A DNA stretch of 64,000 nucleotides from Muribaculaceae bacterium (lineage in GTDB: Bacteria > Bacteroidota > Bacteroidia > Bacteroidales > Muribaculaceae), in assembly GCA_028689665.1 (NCBI GenBank), contig JAQVCR010000003.1:1-64000 (forward strand), given 5' to 3'. Shown one piece after another: positions 26,253-36,335 of the stretch. The stretch's first letter is position 1. The number at the start of each line of letters is the position of its first letter. The notes under the pieces were generated by a model that saw only the letters and a program-made list of their open reading frames with translations, was not told where the DNA came from and did not search any database. The position numbers and the translations under genes are program-made.

Positions 26253-27200
26253 ATGATTTTAAAGAAATTAACAGTAGCATTAACGCTCGGAATAGCAACT
26301 CTTGTGGCATTTCCAAGCAATGCTCAAAACCTCCAATCGGTAACGCATGGTAATGTACATGATGATTTATTAGCATCGCAACAACATATTCAAGATCAGA
26401 TTCGTCTAAATGAGACTAAAGAGTATATGGATATTCTTCTAAAAGAGGAAGAAGAGCCGGAACTTGATATATATAAAGAAGGTTGGGAGAGTGATAGAGT
26501 TAACTCATACAAAAATGCTTTAGTCCCCAATTCAAAAACCATAGATGTAAGCGAATTTTCAATGCCTTGTAGAGGCTATGTTACATCACCTTATGGTTAT
26601 CGCCCACGATTTCGCAGAATGCACAAAGGTATTGACTTAAAAGTGCAAGTTGGCGATACAATTAGAGCAGCATTCGATGGAAAGATAAGACTTACAAAAT
26701 ATGATAGAAGAGGATATGGATACTATGTAATAGTACGTCATGAAAATGGGTTGGAAACCGTTTATGGGCACTTATCACGCTTCTTAGTTCGTCCGGATCA
26801 ATATGTTAAAGTTGGCGACGCTATTGCGCTAGGTGGTAATACCGGACGCAGCACAGGATCACACCTACATTTTGAAACTCGTTTCATGGGATATGCAATC
26901 AATCCAAGTGCAATATTCGACTTTGCAAATCAAACCACACACACCGATAAATTTACATTCGATAAGCGCACGTATGAGAATGGTCGTGATTACAGCCCAA
27001 ATTCTTATCGCTATGCATCGAGTAAAGGTTCGAATAAATACAAATCGACAGGCTCAAAATCGACATATAAAGTTCGTAAAGGAGATAGCTTAAGTCGTAT
27101 AGCAAGCCGTCATGGTGTAACAGTAGCAAAACTTTGCAAGGTGAATAATATCTCAAGATCAACTAAGCTAAAGCCGGGTAAAGTGCTAAAAATTAATTAA
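26253..27200 (+). CDS. Secreted M23 (LytM) peptidoglycan endopeptidase with LysM
   Basis: 315 residues. A signal peptide (ending PSNA-QN) and a poorly conserved linker (about 25-105) come first. The M23 metallopeptidase domain (about 106-225) has zinc ligands in HKGIDLK and HLHFETR plus YGHLSRFL. A Ser/Lys-rich linker leads to a C-terminal LysM (about 270-315: YKVRKGDSLSRIASRHGVTVAKLCKVN). All expected zinc ligands appear present, so it is probably an active cell-wall hydrolase. It sits 17 nt after ndk and before ruvA. Confidence 0.93.
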   Translation: MILKKLTVALTLGIATLVAFPSNAQNLQSVTHGNVHDDLLASQQHIQDQIRLNETKEYMDILLKEEEEPELDIYKEGWESDRVNSYKNALVPNSKTIDVSEFSMPCRGYVTSPYGYRPRFRRMHKGIDLKVQVGDTIRAAFDGKIRLTKYDRRGYGYYVIVRHENGLETVYGHLSRFLVRPDQYVKVGDAIALGGNTGRSTGSHLHFETRFMGYAINPSAIFDFANQTTHTDKFTFDKRTYENGRDYSPNSYRYASSKGSNKYKSTGSKSTYKVRKGDSLSRIASRHGVTVAKLCKVNNISRSTKLKPGKVLKIN

Positions 27201-27229
27201 GATAAAATTTCTAATTAAAATACCTATAC

Positions 27230-27263
27230 AAGTCCATTTGAGTAATACTCAGATGGACTTTTG
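27230..27263 (+). terminator. Hairpin after the M23 peptidase gene
   Basis: Thirteen-bp stem AAGTCCATTTGAG / CTCAGATGGACTT with one T-G pair and a 5-base loop. The T-run is short (TTTT), so it is a moderate terminator. Confidence 0.65.
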
Positions 27264-27311
27264 CATATATTCAAATCAAAAAGCTTATATATGCCTTATT
27301 TTTAATTTTAG

Positions 27312-27343
27312 TGTGCTAGAATCGTTTTAATTTTTTATCTTTG
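27312..27343 (+). promoter_or_regulatory. Candidate ruvA promoter
   Basis: TGTG (27312-27315), a 20-base spacer and TATCTTTG (27336-27343): one mismatch in the -33 element, perfect -7 box, ATG 27 nt downstream. It probably also drives sprA. Confidence 0.55.
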
Positions 27344-27369
27344 TGTATAATCAAGGTATATAGAAAGAG

Positions 27370-27951
27370 ATGATAGAATATATAAAAGGAGATATAGCCG
27401 ACTTGACACCTACATATGTAGTAATAGAGACTAATGGTATAGGATATATGATTAATATATCATTAAATAGTTATTCACAACTACAAGGAAAAACGTCCGC
27501 AAAAATATACGTTTACGAGGCAATAAGAGAAGATGCACATATATTATATGGATTTGTTGAGAAAGCAGAGCGTGAATTATTTATCCTATTAATAAGCGTC
27601 TCGGGAGTAGGTGCAGGCACTGCACGAATGATACTTTCCTCATTAAAAGTAGATGAATTAAAACAGACAATAGCCACTGGAAATGCAAATTTGCTTAAAT
27701 CGGTTAAAGGAATAGGCGCAAAAACAGCGCAACGCATAATTGTTGACCTCAAAGATAAAATAAAAGTGGGTGATGATACGTTAATTATAACAGCATCTAC
27801 TAATAATGAGAATTTTGAGGAAGCATTAGCAGCATTGGTTATGCTTGGTTTTCCGCAACAACTTGCAAGCAAAGCTTTAAAGAAACTTTTCACTCAAGAT
27901 TCTACGCTAGGAGTAGAAGATGCTATAAAGAAAGCATTAAAAATGATGTGA
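27370..27951 (+). CDS. ruvA: Holliday junction branch migration protein RuvA
   Basis: Junction-recognition subunit of the RuvAB motor. 193 residues: the OB domain I (MIEYIKGDIADLTPTYVVIE, YGF near 58-61), tandem helix-hairpin-helix domain II (LLISVSGVGAGTARMILSS and LLKSVKGIGAKTAQRIIVDLKDK) and a C-terminal domain III (about 145-193) that contacts RuvB. Normal length. sprA begins 59 nt downstream on the same strand with no terminator between, a neighbourhood that I recall from other Bacteroidetes. Confidence 0.96.
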   Translation: MIEYIKGDIADLTPTYVVIETNGIGYMINISLNSYSQLQGKTSAKIYVYEAIREDAHILYGFVEKAERELFILLISVSGVGAGTARMILSSLKVDELKQTIATGNANLLKSVKGIGAKTAQRIIVDLKDKIKVGDDTLIITASTNNENFEEALAALVMLGFPQQLASKALKKLFTQDSTLGVEDAIKKALKMM

Positions 27952-28010
27952 TTTACTGCACATTTTGCAATAAATAATATTGTTGATGCAAAATGAATTG
28001 ATTTGTCTGA

Positions 28011-31000
28011 ATGAAAATACGGAGCAATAAGAATTTATTATTTATATTTTTAGTGTGTGGTTTACTAGTGTATTCTACATACAGCTTCTTAGGATATGCA
28101 CAATATGTAAAATCTACTCTTCCGGCTCCACCTCCTGTAAATCCGAGCAATGCCCCCGCCAGTGGAGATACAATACCATTGCCATATCCCGTAGCTCCAA
28201 CAGTACCGCGAAATTATCAAGAAATAGCTGAGCAAGAAACAGCCGTCGACTTAAAAACTCCATCAAATATCAAGACCGAAGCAGAATATGACCCCGTAAC
28301 AGGCTGTTATGTAATCAGAACAAAGATGGGTGATATGGAGATTGCTACCCCATTTATGCTCTCTTCTGATGAATATAATAATATGACTTTACGTCAATCA
28401 ATGATTGATTATTATAGACAGAAGAATGCCGAATTAGCTGTTAATAATGGAAAGAAAGAATTTAATTTCTTAGATATGAATTTTGCTCTCGGACCACTAG
28501 AAAAGGTTTTTGGTCCCGGTGGAGTTCAGCTAAAGACACAAGGCTCCGTAACATTGAATATGGGAATAAAGTCAAACAAGACCGATAACCCTGCAATTTC
28601 AGTTAATTCACGCCGCACAACTTACTTCGACTTTGACCAGAAGATTCAAGCAACAATAGCAGCGTCGGTAGGTGATAAGCTTAAATTTAATATGAGCTAT
28701 AACACAGACGCTACATTCGATTTCGATTCTAAAAATTTGAAACTTCAATACGAAGGAAAAGAAGATGAGATAATTAAAAATATTGAAGCAGGAAATGTAA
28801 GTATGACTACCGGTTCTAGCTTAATAAAAGGTAGTACAGCACTATTTGGAATAAAGACAAAATTGCAATTTGGTAAATTGACGGCGACAGCCCTTGTATC
28901 TCAACAGAATAGCGAGACAAAGACCGTTAATACAAAAGGCGGAGTGCAAACTACCACCTATAGTATAAATTGTGATAGCTATGACCAAAATCGACATTTC
29001 TTTTTGAGCCATTTCTTTAGAGACAATTACGACACCTTTGCCTCAAAGCTGCCAATTGTATCATCAGGAGTGAGCATTACCAGAATAGAAGTGTGGGTTA
29101 CAAACAAGCGTGGAAATTACAACGAAAGTAGAAATTTCGTTGGTTTTATGGACTTAGGTGAAAATAAAGTGTTGGCAAATTCTCATTGGGTCCCAAATAC
29201 CACATTCGATAATCCTGCTAATAATTCAAATAGCCTATTAAGCTCAATTAAAGCAGATTATCCAAATGCTCGATATATTAATCAAGTATCGCAAGCTCTT
29301 GAGCCACTATCTGCTTATGAAATTACAGGAGGAAAAGATTATGAGAAAGTAGAGAGTGCAAGATTATTATCCTCAAGTGATTACACATTAAATTCTACCT
29401 TAGGATACATAATGCTAAAGACAGCACTAAATGCCGATGAAGTGTTGGCTGTAGCCTATCAATATACATATAAAGGAAGTACATATCAAGTAGGTGAATT
29501 TTCGGGCGATATTACACAGACCGATCAATCTCTCTATTTGAAAATGCTAAAAGGTACAACCGCCTCACCAAAGGTGCCAATGTGGAAGCTAATGATGAAA
29601 AATGTATATTCCTTAGGCGGTTACCAGATACAGAAAAGCAAATTTAAATTCAATATAAAATATTTAAGTGATACCACAGGAACAGAAATTAGTTATTTGC
29701 CTGTTACAGGAATGAATAATAAGACATTACTCCAAGTAATGAATTTAGATCGCTTAGATAATAATAATCAGGCTAATTCTGATGGATATTTCGACTTTAT
29801 CGAAGGCTATACAATTATATCATCGAATGGGAAAATTATATTTCCGGTAGCTGAGCCATTTGGTTCACATCTTGCAAAGAAAATAAGCGATCCCGAATTG
29901 GCGAAAAAATTTGTTTTCCAAGAGCTTTATGATTCAACTATTGTAGTCGCTCGACAGATGCAAGACAAGAATAAATTTACAATGTCGGGAGAATATCAAG
30001 CATCTTCAGGCTCACAGATACGACTAAACGCAATGAATGTGCCGCGAGGTTCGGTTGTAGTAACAGCCGGTGGTGTTACATTAACCGAGAATAGTGATTA
30101 TACGGTCGATTATAACATGGGGACTGTAACAATAATCAATCAAAGTATAATAGATGCCGGAACCAGTGTCAGTGTATCACTTGAGAACCAATCAATGTTT
30201 AGTACACAGAGAAAAACTTTGCTCGGACTAGATTTGAACTATGCCTTTAATAAAAATTTCAATATCGGGGCAACAGTGATGCATTTCTCAGAGAAGTCGA
30301 TTACCGAGAAGGTTGGTATAGGACAGGAATCAATAAATAATACGATATGGGGCTTAAACTTGTCATATAATTCAAGTTTTATGTGGGCAACTAATTTATT
30401 GAATAAGATACCTACTGTCAATGCGACAGCTCCGTCAACAATTAGCCTGAATGCAGAATTTGCACAATTAATTCCTCACAAACAACAATCGGGAACATCC
30501 AAAGGAAGCTCCTATATAGATGATTTTGAAACTACACAGACATCAATAGATATGCGATCGCCTTATTCGTGGTTTCTTGCTTCCACACCTTACGACTCGG
30601 GAAATAATGCACTATTCCCCGAAGCCGGGCTGTCAAATAATATTGATTATGGAAAGAACAGGGCTTTGCTATCATGGTACTATATAGATAGAATCTTTAC
30701 TCAGAAAAATTCATCATTAGCGCCCGGATATATTCGTAACGATCTAGAAATGCAATCGAATCCTTATATAAGAGAAATAACATCTAGAGAAATATATCCC
30801 GATAAAGAGCTGAACTATGGAGAATCGTCGACATTACAGACTTTGAATCTTTCATTTTATCCTAAAGAAAGAGGTCCCTATAACCTAGATGCCATTAATA
30901 TTGATGAAGATGGAAATCTATTAAATCCCGAAAAACGATGGGGTGGTATCATGCGAAAAATGGATAATACTAATTTTGAAACTTCTAATATAGAGTATAT

Positions 31001-34000
31001 CCAATTTTGGCTGTTAAGTCCCTTTTTAGATCCTGAAAATCCAAATTCTGAAGGTGGTGATCTTTATCTAAACTTAGGTGAAGTGAGCGAAGACATTCTA
31101 AAAGATGGAATGAAATCGTATGAAAATGGATTACCAATTAATGATGACACAAGTTATCTTGGCGAAACTGTGTGGGGAAAAGTCTCAAAACAGACTTCGT
31201 TGACTTATGCCTTTGATAACACTTCTGGTTCGCGTATTCGACAAGATGTTGGGCTTGATGGATTAAAAAATGATGATGAATTTACATTCTCTACATATAA
31301 AGCTTATGTAGATGCGTTAAGAAGCAGGCTGCCTGCCTCGACGATAGCATTAATGGAAGCAGATAAATTCTCTCCTCTTAACGACCCGGCAGGAGATAAC
31401 TATCACTTCTATCGTGGATATGACTATGATGAGGAACGATTGACAATATTACAACGCTACAAGCGATATAATGGAGTAGAAGGCAACTCATTACCTTCTG
31501 AATTAGCCGATGATGCACTATATCAGACATCACGAAGTGTCCCCGATGTAGAAGATATTAATTATGATAACACTCTTAATGAATATGAGCGTTATTTCCA
31601 ATATAAAGTTTCTTTACGCCCTGAGGATTTAGCTGTCGGAAATAATTTTATTACCGATAAGCAGGTTTCGACTGTCATATTGCGAAATGGCAAAAGCACA
31701 CAAATGGAATGGTATCAATTTAGAATACCAATAAAAGATTTTGAAAAGACAGTGGGCTCGATAAATGATTTCTCTACTATTAGATTTATGAGAATGTTTA
31801 TGACCGGGTTTAAAGCTGAAACGCATTTGCGCTTTGCATCTCTCGAATTAGTGAGGGGTGAATGGCGACCTTATGAATATAATTTAAACACTCGTGCCGA
31901 TGTCCCTGCCGATGGTACTTTAGACGTTAGTGCTGTTAATATTGAAGAAAACTCGGGAAAAGTACCGGTTAATTATGTATTGCCTCCGGGTGTCGACCGT
32001 GTTGTCGATTCTGGACAAGCTCAAGCAACTCAGTTAAATGAACAATCTATGTCGTTGAAAATTACTGATTTAAAACCCGGTGATGCTAGAGCAGTATATA
32101 AAAATACAACATTAGATTTACGCCTCTATAAGAGATTACAAATGTTTAACCATGCCGAAGCCTTGATTAACGAAGAATCGATGCTCAGCGATGGCGACTT
32201 AGCTTTATTTGTCAGACTTGGAAGTGATGTTAAGCAAAACTATTATGAGTATGAAATACCTTTAAAAGTAACTCCTGCCGGGAAATATAATACTTATACG
32301 AGTGGCGATAGATATATTGTGTGGCCGCAAGAGAATATGCTCGATTGCGCAATTGAAGTATTTACAAATCTAAAGACCGAGCGTAACGAGGTTAAGCGTA
32401 AAGACAGCAACGTTACTTATGCAACGTTATATTCTAGTTACGACCCATCGCATCCGGCTAACAAGGTGAGCATTATTGGTAACCCTACATTGAGCGATGT
32501 GAGGGTAATGCTTGTGGGGGTACGTAATAAATCAAGCATTTCTAAAGCTGGAACTGTATGGGTGAATGAATTAAAGGTTACTGAATTTGACGAAAAAGGA
32601 GGCTGGGCTGCAAAGGGAAATATGAATATTGCGTTAAGTGATATAGCTACAATAAACGTGGGCGCACAAAAAGAAACTGTGGGATTTGGCTCGGTTGACC
32701 AAAGTTTGACAAATCGCCGAACAGATGATTTATTTAAATATAACGTAGCGGTACAAGTCGATTTAGGCAGATTCTTACCCGAAAAAGTAAAATTAAAAGC
32801 TCCAATATATTATTCAATATCCGACGAGAAGGTTACTCCGGAATATAATCCTCTTGATCAAGATATCTTGTTAAAAGATGCTTTAGATGCTTGCGCCACA
32901 AAGAGTGAACGAGATTCTATAAAGGCTTATTCTGTCGAGAGAAAACAGATCGAAAGTTTTAGTATATCAGGGCTTAAATTTGATATACAAAGTAAGAACC
33001 CAATGCCTTGGGATCCGGCAAACTTTACCCTGAGCTATTCGTCGAATAAGCAAAGGAATAGCGATCCTACAAATGCTTATGAAAACACCTCTGACTATCG
33101 AGGTAGTTTCCAATATAGCTATAATCCATATATGAAGCCATTCACGCCATTCAGCTTTATCAAGAATAAATCTAAGAACCTTAAATTTATAAAAGATTGG
33201 GATTTTAGATTATTGCCAACGTCGATAGGCTTCTATACAAACATATCAAGATATTACTACGAGCAACAGACGCGAAACGAGATAGATGTAAATATGCAAT
33301 TACCAGTGTCGGTGAGCAAAAACTTTATTTGGGATCGCCAATTCCAATTAACATGGAATTTTACAAAACAATTATCAATGTCGTTTAATAGTAATACTAC
33401 TGCGCATATAGATGAGCCTATAGGAGCTGTTAATAAGAGATTATTCCCCGATAAATATAAAAATTGGAAAGATTCTGTGTTCCAAAGCATAAAGAATCTT
33501 GGAACTCCATGGGCTTATAATCAGACTTTCAACGCAACTTACAAAGCTCCATTCTCAAAGATTCCTTGCCTCGATTTCTTAACCGGCTCGGTTACCTATA
33601 ATGCTACTTATAAATGGGATAGGGGAGCGACAATCGAAGATGTAGAGGAAGGAAATACAATAACTAGTCAATCGTCGTGGAATGCCGATGCGCGATTTAA
33701 TTTTGAACAGTTATTTAATAAGTCGAAATATCTTAGAGAGATAAATAGCCGATTTAGCTCAAATAACAGGAATGCTAATAAACGACCGGCAAAAGCCAAA
33801 AAATTTGAACGTACTTATCAATTAAAAGCCGACACGACATTCGTGATAAAGCATAATCTCAAGACAAAGAAGGTGAAGATTACTGCAATGACTACCGACG
33901 GAAAGCCATTAATAGTGAAGAGTAAAGCGGTAGATGATAACAATATTGAGATTCTGAACAGAGGCACACAAAATGTGAAATTTGTGGTAACTGAAATTCT

Positions 34001-35450
34001 GAATGAGGACAAAAATATATGGTCAGAGATGGGGCAATATACTTTACGCTTTATTATGATGCCGCGTAATTTCTCTTTCCGTTGGCGTTCTACTCAATCT
34101 TTGACTCTACCTCAATTTTCCCCTAATATAGGTGATATATTTGGGCAAAGCACTCATTATGATGCTATGGCTCCCGGTGTCGCTTTCGCTTTTGGTTTTG
34201 AAAACGAAAATTATATTACTAAAGCACGAGAACGCGGGTGGCTTATGTGCGACGAGACACAGACTTCTCCGGCTTTAAGCTCCCGTACTTCAGAATTTAA
34301 TTTTGAGCTAAATCTCGAGCCTATAAAGGGACTAAAAATTGTATTGACATCAAATCGTACGGATAGCCGTACAAGTCAAATCCAATTTATGTACGATAAT
34401 ATGCCTACTACTTATAGTGGTAGCTATACTAAAACGCACTGTGCAATCACTACTGCTCTTGGCAGCTCATCTCCCGATGATAATTATCATAGCAATGCTT
34501 TCGATTCTTTCATAAATAATATTAGTACTATCTCTCAACGTATTAATAATCAATATGTAGGAACAAAATATCCAAATAAAGGATTTATTTCGCAGACAGT
34601 TTACGCCGATCAGCCTTTCGATCCAACTGTTGGTGCTGTGAATAATTCAAGTAGCGATGTCCTTATTCCTGCTTTTGTGGCTGCTTATTCGGGTAAAAAT
34701 GCCAATACCATTACATTAAATCCATTCCCGGGACTTGCCGATATGATGCCAAACTGGAGAGTAACTTACGACGGTCTATCAAAAATTGATTTCTTAAAGA
34801 AATATTTCAAAACGGTTACACTTACACATGCTTATCAATGTACCTATTCGGTCGGCGCATTCTCATCGTTCCAACAATGGGTAGGTGTAGATGGAGATTT
34901 GGGATATACTCTTGATGAATTGACACAGCGTCCTATTCCATCATCGCCATTTAATATTTCTTCGGTATCTATTACCGAGAAATTTGCCCCACTTTTGGGC
35001 GTGGCGGTAACTATGCACAACAATTTGACATTAAATGCCGAATATCGCGATAGCCGTACGTTGACTCTTAATTCATCGGCAGGACAAATGGTCGAAGCTG
35101 CAACAAAGTCGTTGGTAATTGGAGGTGGCTATAAGATAGCAAACTTTAATACGGTGCTAAAAATGAAAGGCTCGCAACAAGGAGTCAGCAACGACTTGAC
35201 TTTCAATCTCGATTGTACATTCTCTAGTAGCCAAGCGCTCATAAGAAGAATTGAATCGAATACTTCACAGGCTACTAGTGGAACAAAAACTTTTGCGTTG
35301 AATTTAACTGCTAATTATATTTTGAGTAAAAGAATAACAGTGGGCGCATATTTTGACCATCAGATTAATACTCCTATTGTGTCTACGTCGTCTTATCCTA
35401 CGACCAATAGCAACTATGGAATATCAATTAATTTATCGCTAACAAAATAA
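28011..35450 (+). CDS. sprA: SprA/Sov, outer-membrane translocon of the type IX secretion system
   Basis: 2,479 residues, near the family's usual ~2,400. SprA forms the giant (36-strand in the solved structure) barrel through which T9SS cargo crosses the outer membrane. Seen here: an N-terminal hydrophobic segment (LLFIFLVCGLLVYSTYSFL), a Pro-rich stretch and SprA-type sequence such as FMLSSDEYNNMTLRQSMIDYY. Further on are GSSYIDDFETTQTSIDMRSPY, the GGIMRKMDNTNFETSNIEYIQFW region and long beta-strand repeats to a C-terminal strand SINLSLTK. The frame is intact through 7.4 kb. It follows ruvA and overlaps the next ORF by 1 nt. Its presence explains the T9SS C-terminal domain on the subtilisin at 14.9 kb. 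Confidence 0.96.
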   Translation: MKIRSNKNLLFIFLVCGLLVYSTYSFLGYAQYVKSTLPAPPPVNPSNAPASGDTIPLPYPVAPTVPRNYQEIAEQETAVDLKTPSNIKTEAEYDPVTGCYVIRTKMGDMEIATPFMLSSDEYNNMTLRQSMIDYYRQKNAELAVNNGKKEFNFLDMNFALGPLEKVFGPGGVQLKTQGSVTLNMGIKSNKTDNPAISVNSRRTTYFDFDQKIQATIAASVGDKLKFNMSYNTDATFDFDSKNLKLQYEGKEDEIIKNIEAGNVSMTTGSSLIKGSTALFGIKTKLQFGKLTATALVSQQNSETKTVNTKGGVQTTTYSINCDSYDQNRHFFLSHFFRDNYDTFASKLPIVSSGVSITRIEVWVTNKRGNYNESRNFVGFMDLGENKVLANSHWVPNTTFDNPANNSNSLLSSIKADYPNARYINQVSQALEPLSAYEITGGKDYEKVESARLLSSSDYTLNSTLGYIMLKTALNADEVLAVAYQYTYKGSTYQVGEFSGDITQTDQSLYLKMLKGTTASPKVPMWKLMMKNVYSLGGYQIQKSKFKFNIKYLSDTTGTEISYLPVTGMNNKTLLQVMNLDRLDNNNQANSDGYFDFIEGYTIISSNGKIIFPVAEPFGSHLAKKISDPELAKKFVFQELYDSTIVVARQMQDKNKFTMSGEYQASSGSQIRLNAMNVPRGSVVVTAGGVTLTENSDYTVDYNMGTVTIINQSIIDAGTSVSVSLENQSMFSTQRKTLLGLDLNYAFNKNFNIGATVMHFSEKSITEKVGIGQESINNTIWGLNLSYNSSFMWATNLLNKIPTVNATAPSTISLNAEFAQLIPHKQQSGTSKGSSYIDDFETTQTSIDMRSPYSWFLASTPYDSGNNALFPEAGLSNNIDYGKNRALLSWYYIDRIFTQKNSSLAPGYIRNDLEMQSNPYIREITSREIYPDKELNYGESSTLQTLNLSFYPKERGPYNLDAINIDEDGNLLNPEKRWGGIMRKMDNTNFETSNIEYIQFWLLSPFLDPENPNSEGGDLYLNLGEVSEDILKDGMKSYENGLPINDDTSYLGETVWGKVSKQTSLTYAFDNTSGSRIRQDVGLDGLKNDDEFTFSTYKAYVDALRSRLPASTIALMEADKFSPLNDPAGDNYHFYRGYDYDEERLTILQRYKRYNGVEGNSLPSELADDALYQTSRSVPDVEDINYDNTLNEYERYFQYKVSLRPEDLAVGNNFITDKQVSTVILRNGKSTQMEWYQFRIPIKDFEKTVGSINDFSTIRFMRMFMTGFKAETHLRFASLELVRGEWRPYEYNLNTRADVPADGTLDVSAVNIEENSGKVPVNYVLPPGVDRVVDSGQAQATQLNEQSMSLKITDLKPGDARAVYKNTTLDLRLYKRLQMFNHAEALINEESMLSDGDLALFVRLGSDVKQNYYEYEIPLKVTPAGKYNTYTSGDRYIVWPQENMLDCAIEVFTNLKTERNEVKRKDSNVTYATLYSSYDPSHPANKVSIIGNPTLSDVRVMLVGVRNKSSISKAGTVWVNELKVTEFDEKGGWAAKGNMNIALSDIATINVGAQKETVGFGSVDQSLTNRRTDDLFKYNVAVQVDLGRFLPEKVKLKAPIYYSISDEKVTPEYNPLDQDILLKDALDACATKSERDSIKAYSVERKQIESFSISGLKFDIQSKNPMPWDPANFTLSYSSNKQRNSDPTNAYENTSDYRGSFQYSYNPYMKPFTPFSFIKNKSKNLKFIKDWDFRLLPTSIGFYTNISRYYYEQQTRNEIDVNMQLPVSVSKNFIWDRQFQLTWNFTKQLSMSFNSNTTAHIDEPIGAVNKRLFPDKYKNWKDSVFQSIKNLGTPWAYNQTFNATYKAPFSKIPCLDFLTGSVTYNATYKWDRGATIEDVEEGNTITSQSSWNADARFNFEQLFNKSKYLREINSRFSSNNRNANKRPAKAKKFERTYQLKADTTFVIKHNLKTKKVKITAMTTDGKPLIVKSKAVDDNNIEILNRGTQNVKFVVTEILNEDKNIWSEMGQYTLRFIMMPRNFSFRWRSTQSLTLPQFSPNIGDIFGQSTHYDAMAPGVAFAFGFENENYITKARERGWLMCDETQTSPALSSRTSEFNFELNLEPIKGLKIVLTSNRTDSRTSQIQFMYDNMPTTYSGSYTKTHCAITTALGSSSPDDNYHSNAFDSFINNISTISQRINNQYVGTKYPNKGFISQTVYADQPFDPTVGAVNNSSSDVLIPAFVAAYSGKNANTITLNPFPGLADMMPNWRVTYDGLSKIDFLKKYFKTVTLTHAYQCTYSVGAFSSFQQWVGVDGDLGYTLDELTQRPIPSSPFNISSVSITEKFAPLLGVAVTMHNNLTLNAEYRDSRTLTLNSSAGQMVEAATKSLVIGGGYKIANFNTVLKMKGSQQGVSNDLTFNLDCTFSSSQALIRRIESNTSQATSGTKTFALNLTANYILSKRITVGAYFDHQINTPIVSTSSYPTTNSNYGISINLSLTK

Positions 35451-36121
35451 TGAAAGATATAAAAATATATTTAATAATATTTTCGTTAGTTTTCTTTCTT
35501 TCATTAGATGCTTCATCGGCGAGGAGAAAAAGTGCAAAGCGAGTAGCTAAAGAACTTGTCCCAACCAGAATAATGCAAGACAATAGTGCCGGAAAAATTC
35601 AATTGCAATTTGCCGACTCTTTATTGAATGTGGCTTATTCTTTTACCGGTTATCGATACGGGTTCAGAATGCCGGGATTTGGACGTTTCGATTGTTCGGG
35701 CTTTACTACTTATGTGTTTTCTCAATTTGGAATATCACTTAATCGTTCGTCCAGAGGACAATTTACTAATGGTAACCCAATTACTACATCGGCATTACTA
35801 CCCGGTGATTTAGTCTTTTTTGGTGGAAGCAGGTATTCAAAAGCTATTGGACACGTTGGTATTGTAGTGTCGGTTAGCAACGGAGGTTTCAATTTCATAC
35901 ATGCTAGCCGCACAGGAATAAGAGTAAGTAAATATCCGCAAGAAGATTATTATTCACAACGCTATGTCGGGGCAAGACGTATTTTAGACGAATTTAAGCC
36001 TAAACCGGAATTAAAGACAATTGTAAAAAGAATAGAATCTGGCGATATTGGATTGGATGTAGATCTATATAAAAAGCCACATCATTATAATTTAAATTTT
36101 GAGAATGTCTTTTCTCAATAA
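35450..36121 (+). CDS. Secreted NlpC/P60 (C40) cysteine peptidase
   Basis: 223 residues. Signal peptide or anchor (IKIYLIIFSLVFFLSLDASS), then a C40 domain. The catalytic triad is C82 in FDCSGFT, H135 in GHVGIVVS and H151 in FIHAS. The fold start AYSFTGYRYGFRMPGFGRFDCSG is typical of gamma-D-glutamyl-diamino acid endopeptidases that cut peptidoglycan stem peptides. The start codon overlaps the sprA stop (TAATG), so translation is coupled. A wall hydrolase translated with a giant translocon may help insert it through peptidoglycan; that is inference. Confidence 0.92.
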   Translation: MKDIKIYLIIFSLVFFLSLDASSARRKSAKRVAKELVPTRIMQDNSAGKIQLQFADSLLNVAYSFTGYRYGFRMPGFGRFDCSGFTTYVFSQFGISLNRSSRGQFTNGNPITTSALLPGDLVFFGGSRYSKAIGHVGIVVSVSNGGFNFIHASRTGIRVSKYPQEDYYSQRYVGARRILDEFKPKPELKTIVKRIESGDIGLDVDLYKKPHHYNLNFENVFSQ

Positions 36122-36179
36122 TAAGATTTATGTTCATAATTTTTATGGCGAGAATATCGTTTTTCTTAGAAAAAAACTC

Positions 36180-36187
36180 TAACTTTG
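36180..36187 (+). promoter_or_regulatory. -7 box of the pyrB leader transcript
   Basis: TAACTTTG matches TAnnTTTG. The -33 region is only T-rich (36160-36165). The transcript would begin about 36194, seven nt before a 35-codon leader ORF. Confidence 0.55.
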
Positions 36188-36200
36188 CTAAAGTTTATAT

Positions 36201-36308
36201 ATGGAAAATTTTATTACACATACAGCTTATTCGTCGGCTTGTCGACCGCAGTGGATCCCAAGTCGGTCTTACTGGCTGTCGGCTAATAAAATAAAGGTCA
36301 ATCGTTAA
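36201..36308 (+). CDS. 35-codon leader ORF upstream of pyrB
   Basis: ATG to TAA. The peptide begins MENFITHTAYSSACRPQW and is rich in Ser, Arg and Trp. Its stop codon (36306-36308) falls inside the terminator hairpin at 36296-36329. A ribosome that reaches the end would cover the left arm and block termination. The coding stretch is markedly more GC-rich than its surroundings and can fold (GACCG / CGGTC at 36242-36269; GTCG / CGAC at 36233-36246). A leader peptide or a purely structural RNA are both possible. Confidence 0.5.
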   Translation: MENFITHTAYSSACRPQWIPSRSYWLSANKIKVNR

Positions 36309-36335
36309 CGCATGCTGTTATGATTGGCTTTTTTT
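36296..36335 (+). terminator. Attenuator-like intrinsic terminator before pyrB
   Basis: Outer stem GGTCAATC (36296-36303) with GATTGGCT (36322-36329), inner stem TAAC/GTTA, loop GCATGCT, then seven T (36329-36335). It lies about 50 nt upstream of the pyrB ATG and downstream of the promoter box, so most transcripts would stop unless the hairpin is disrupted. Confidence 0.8.
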
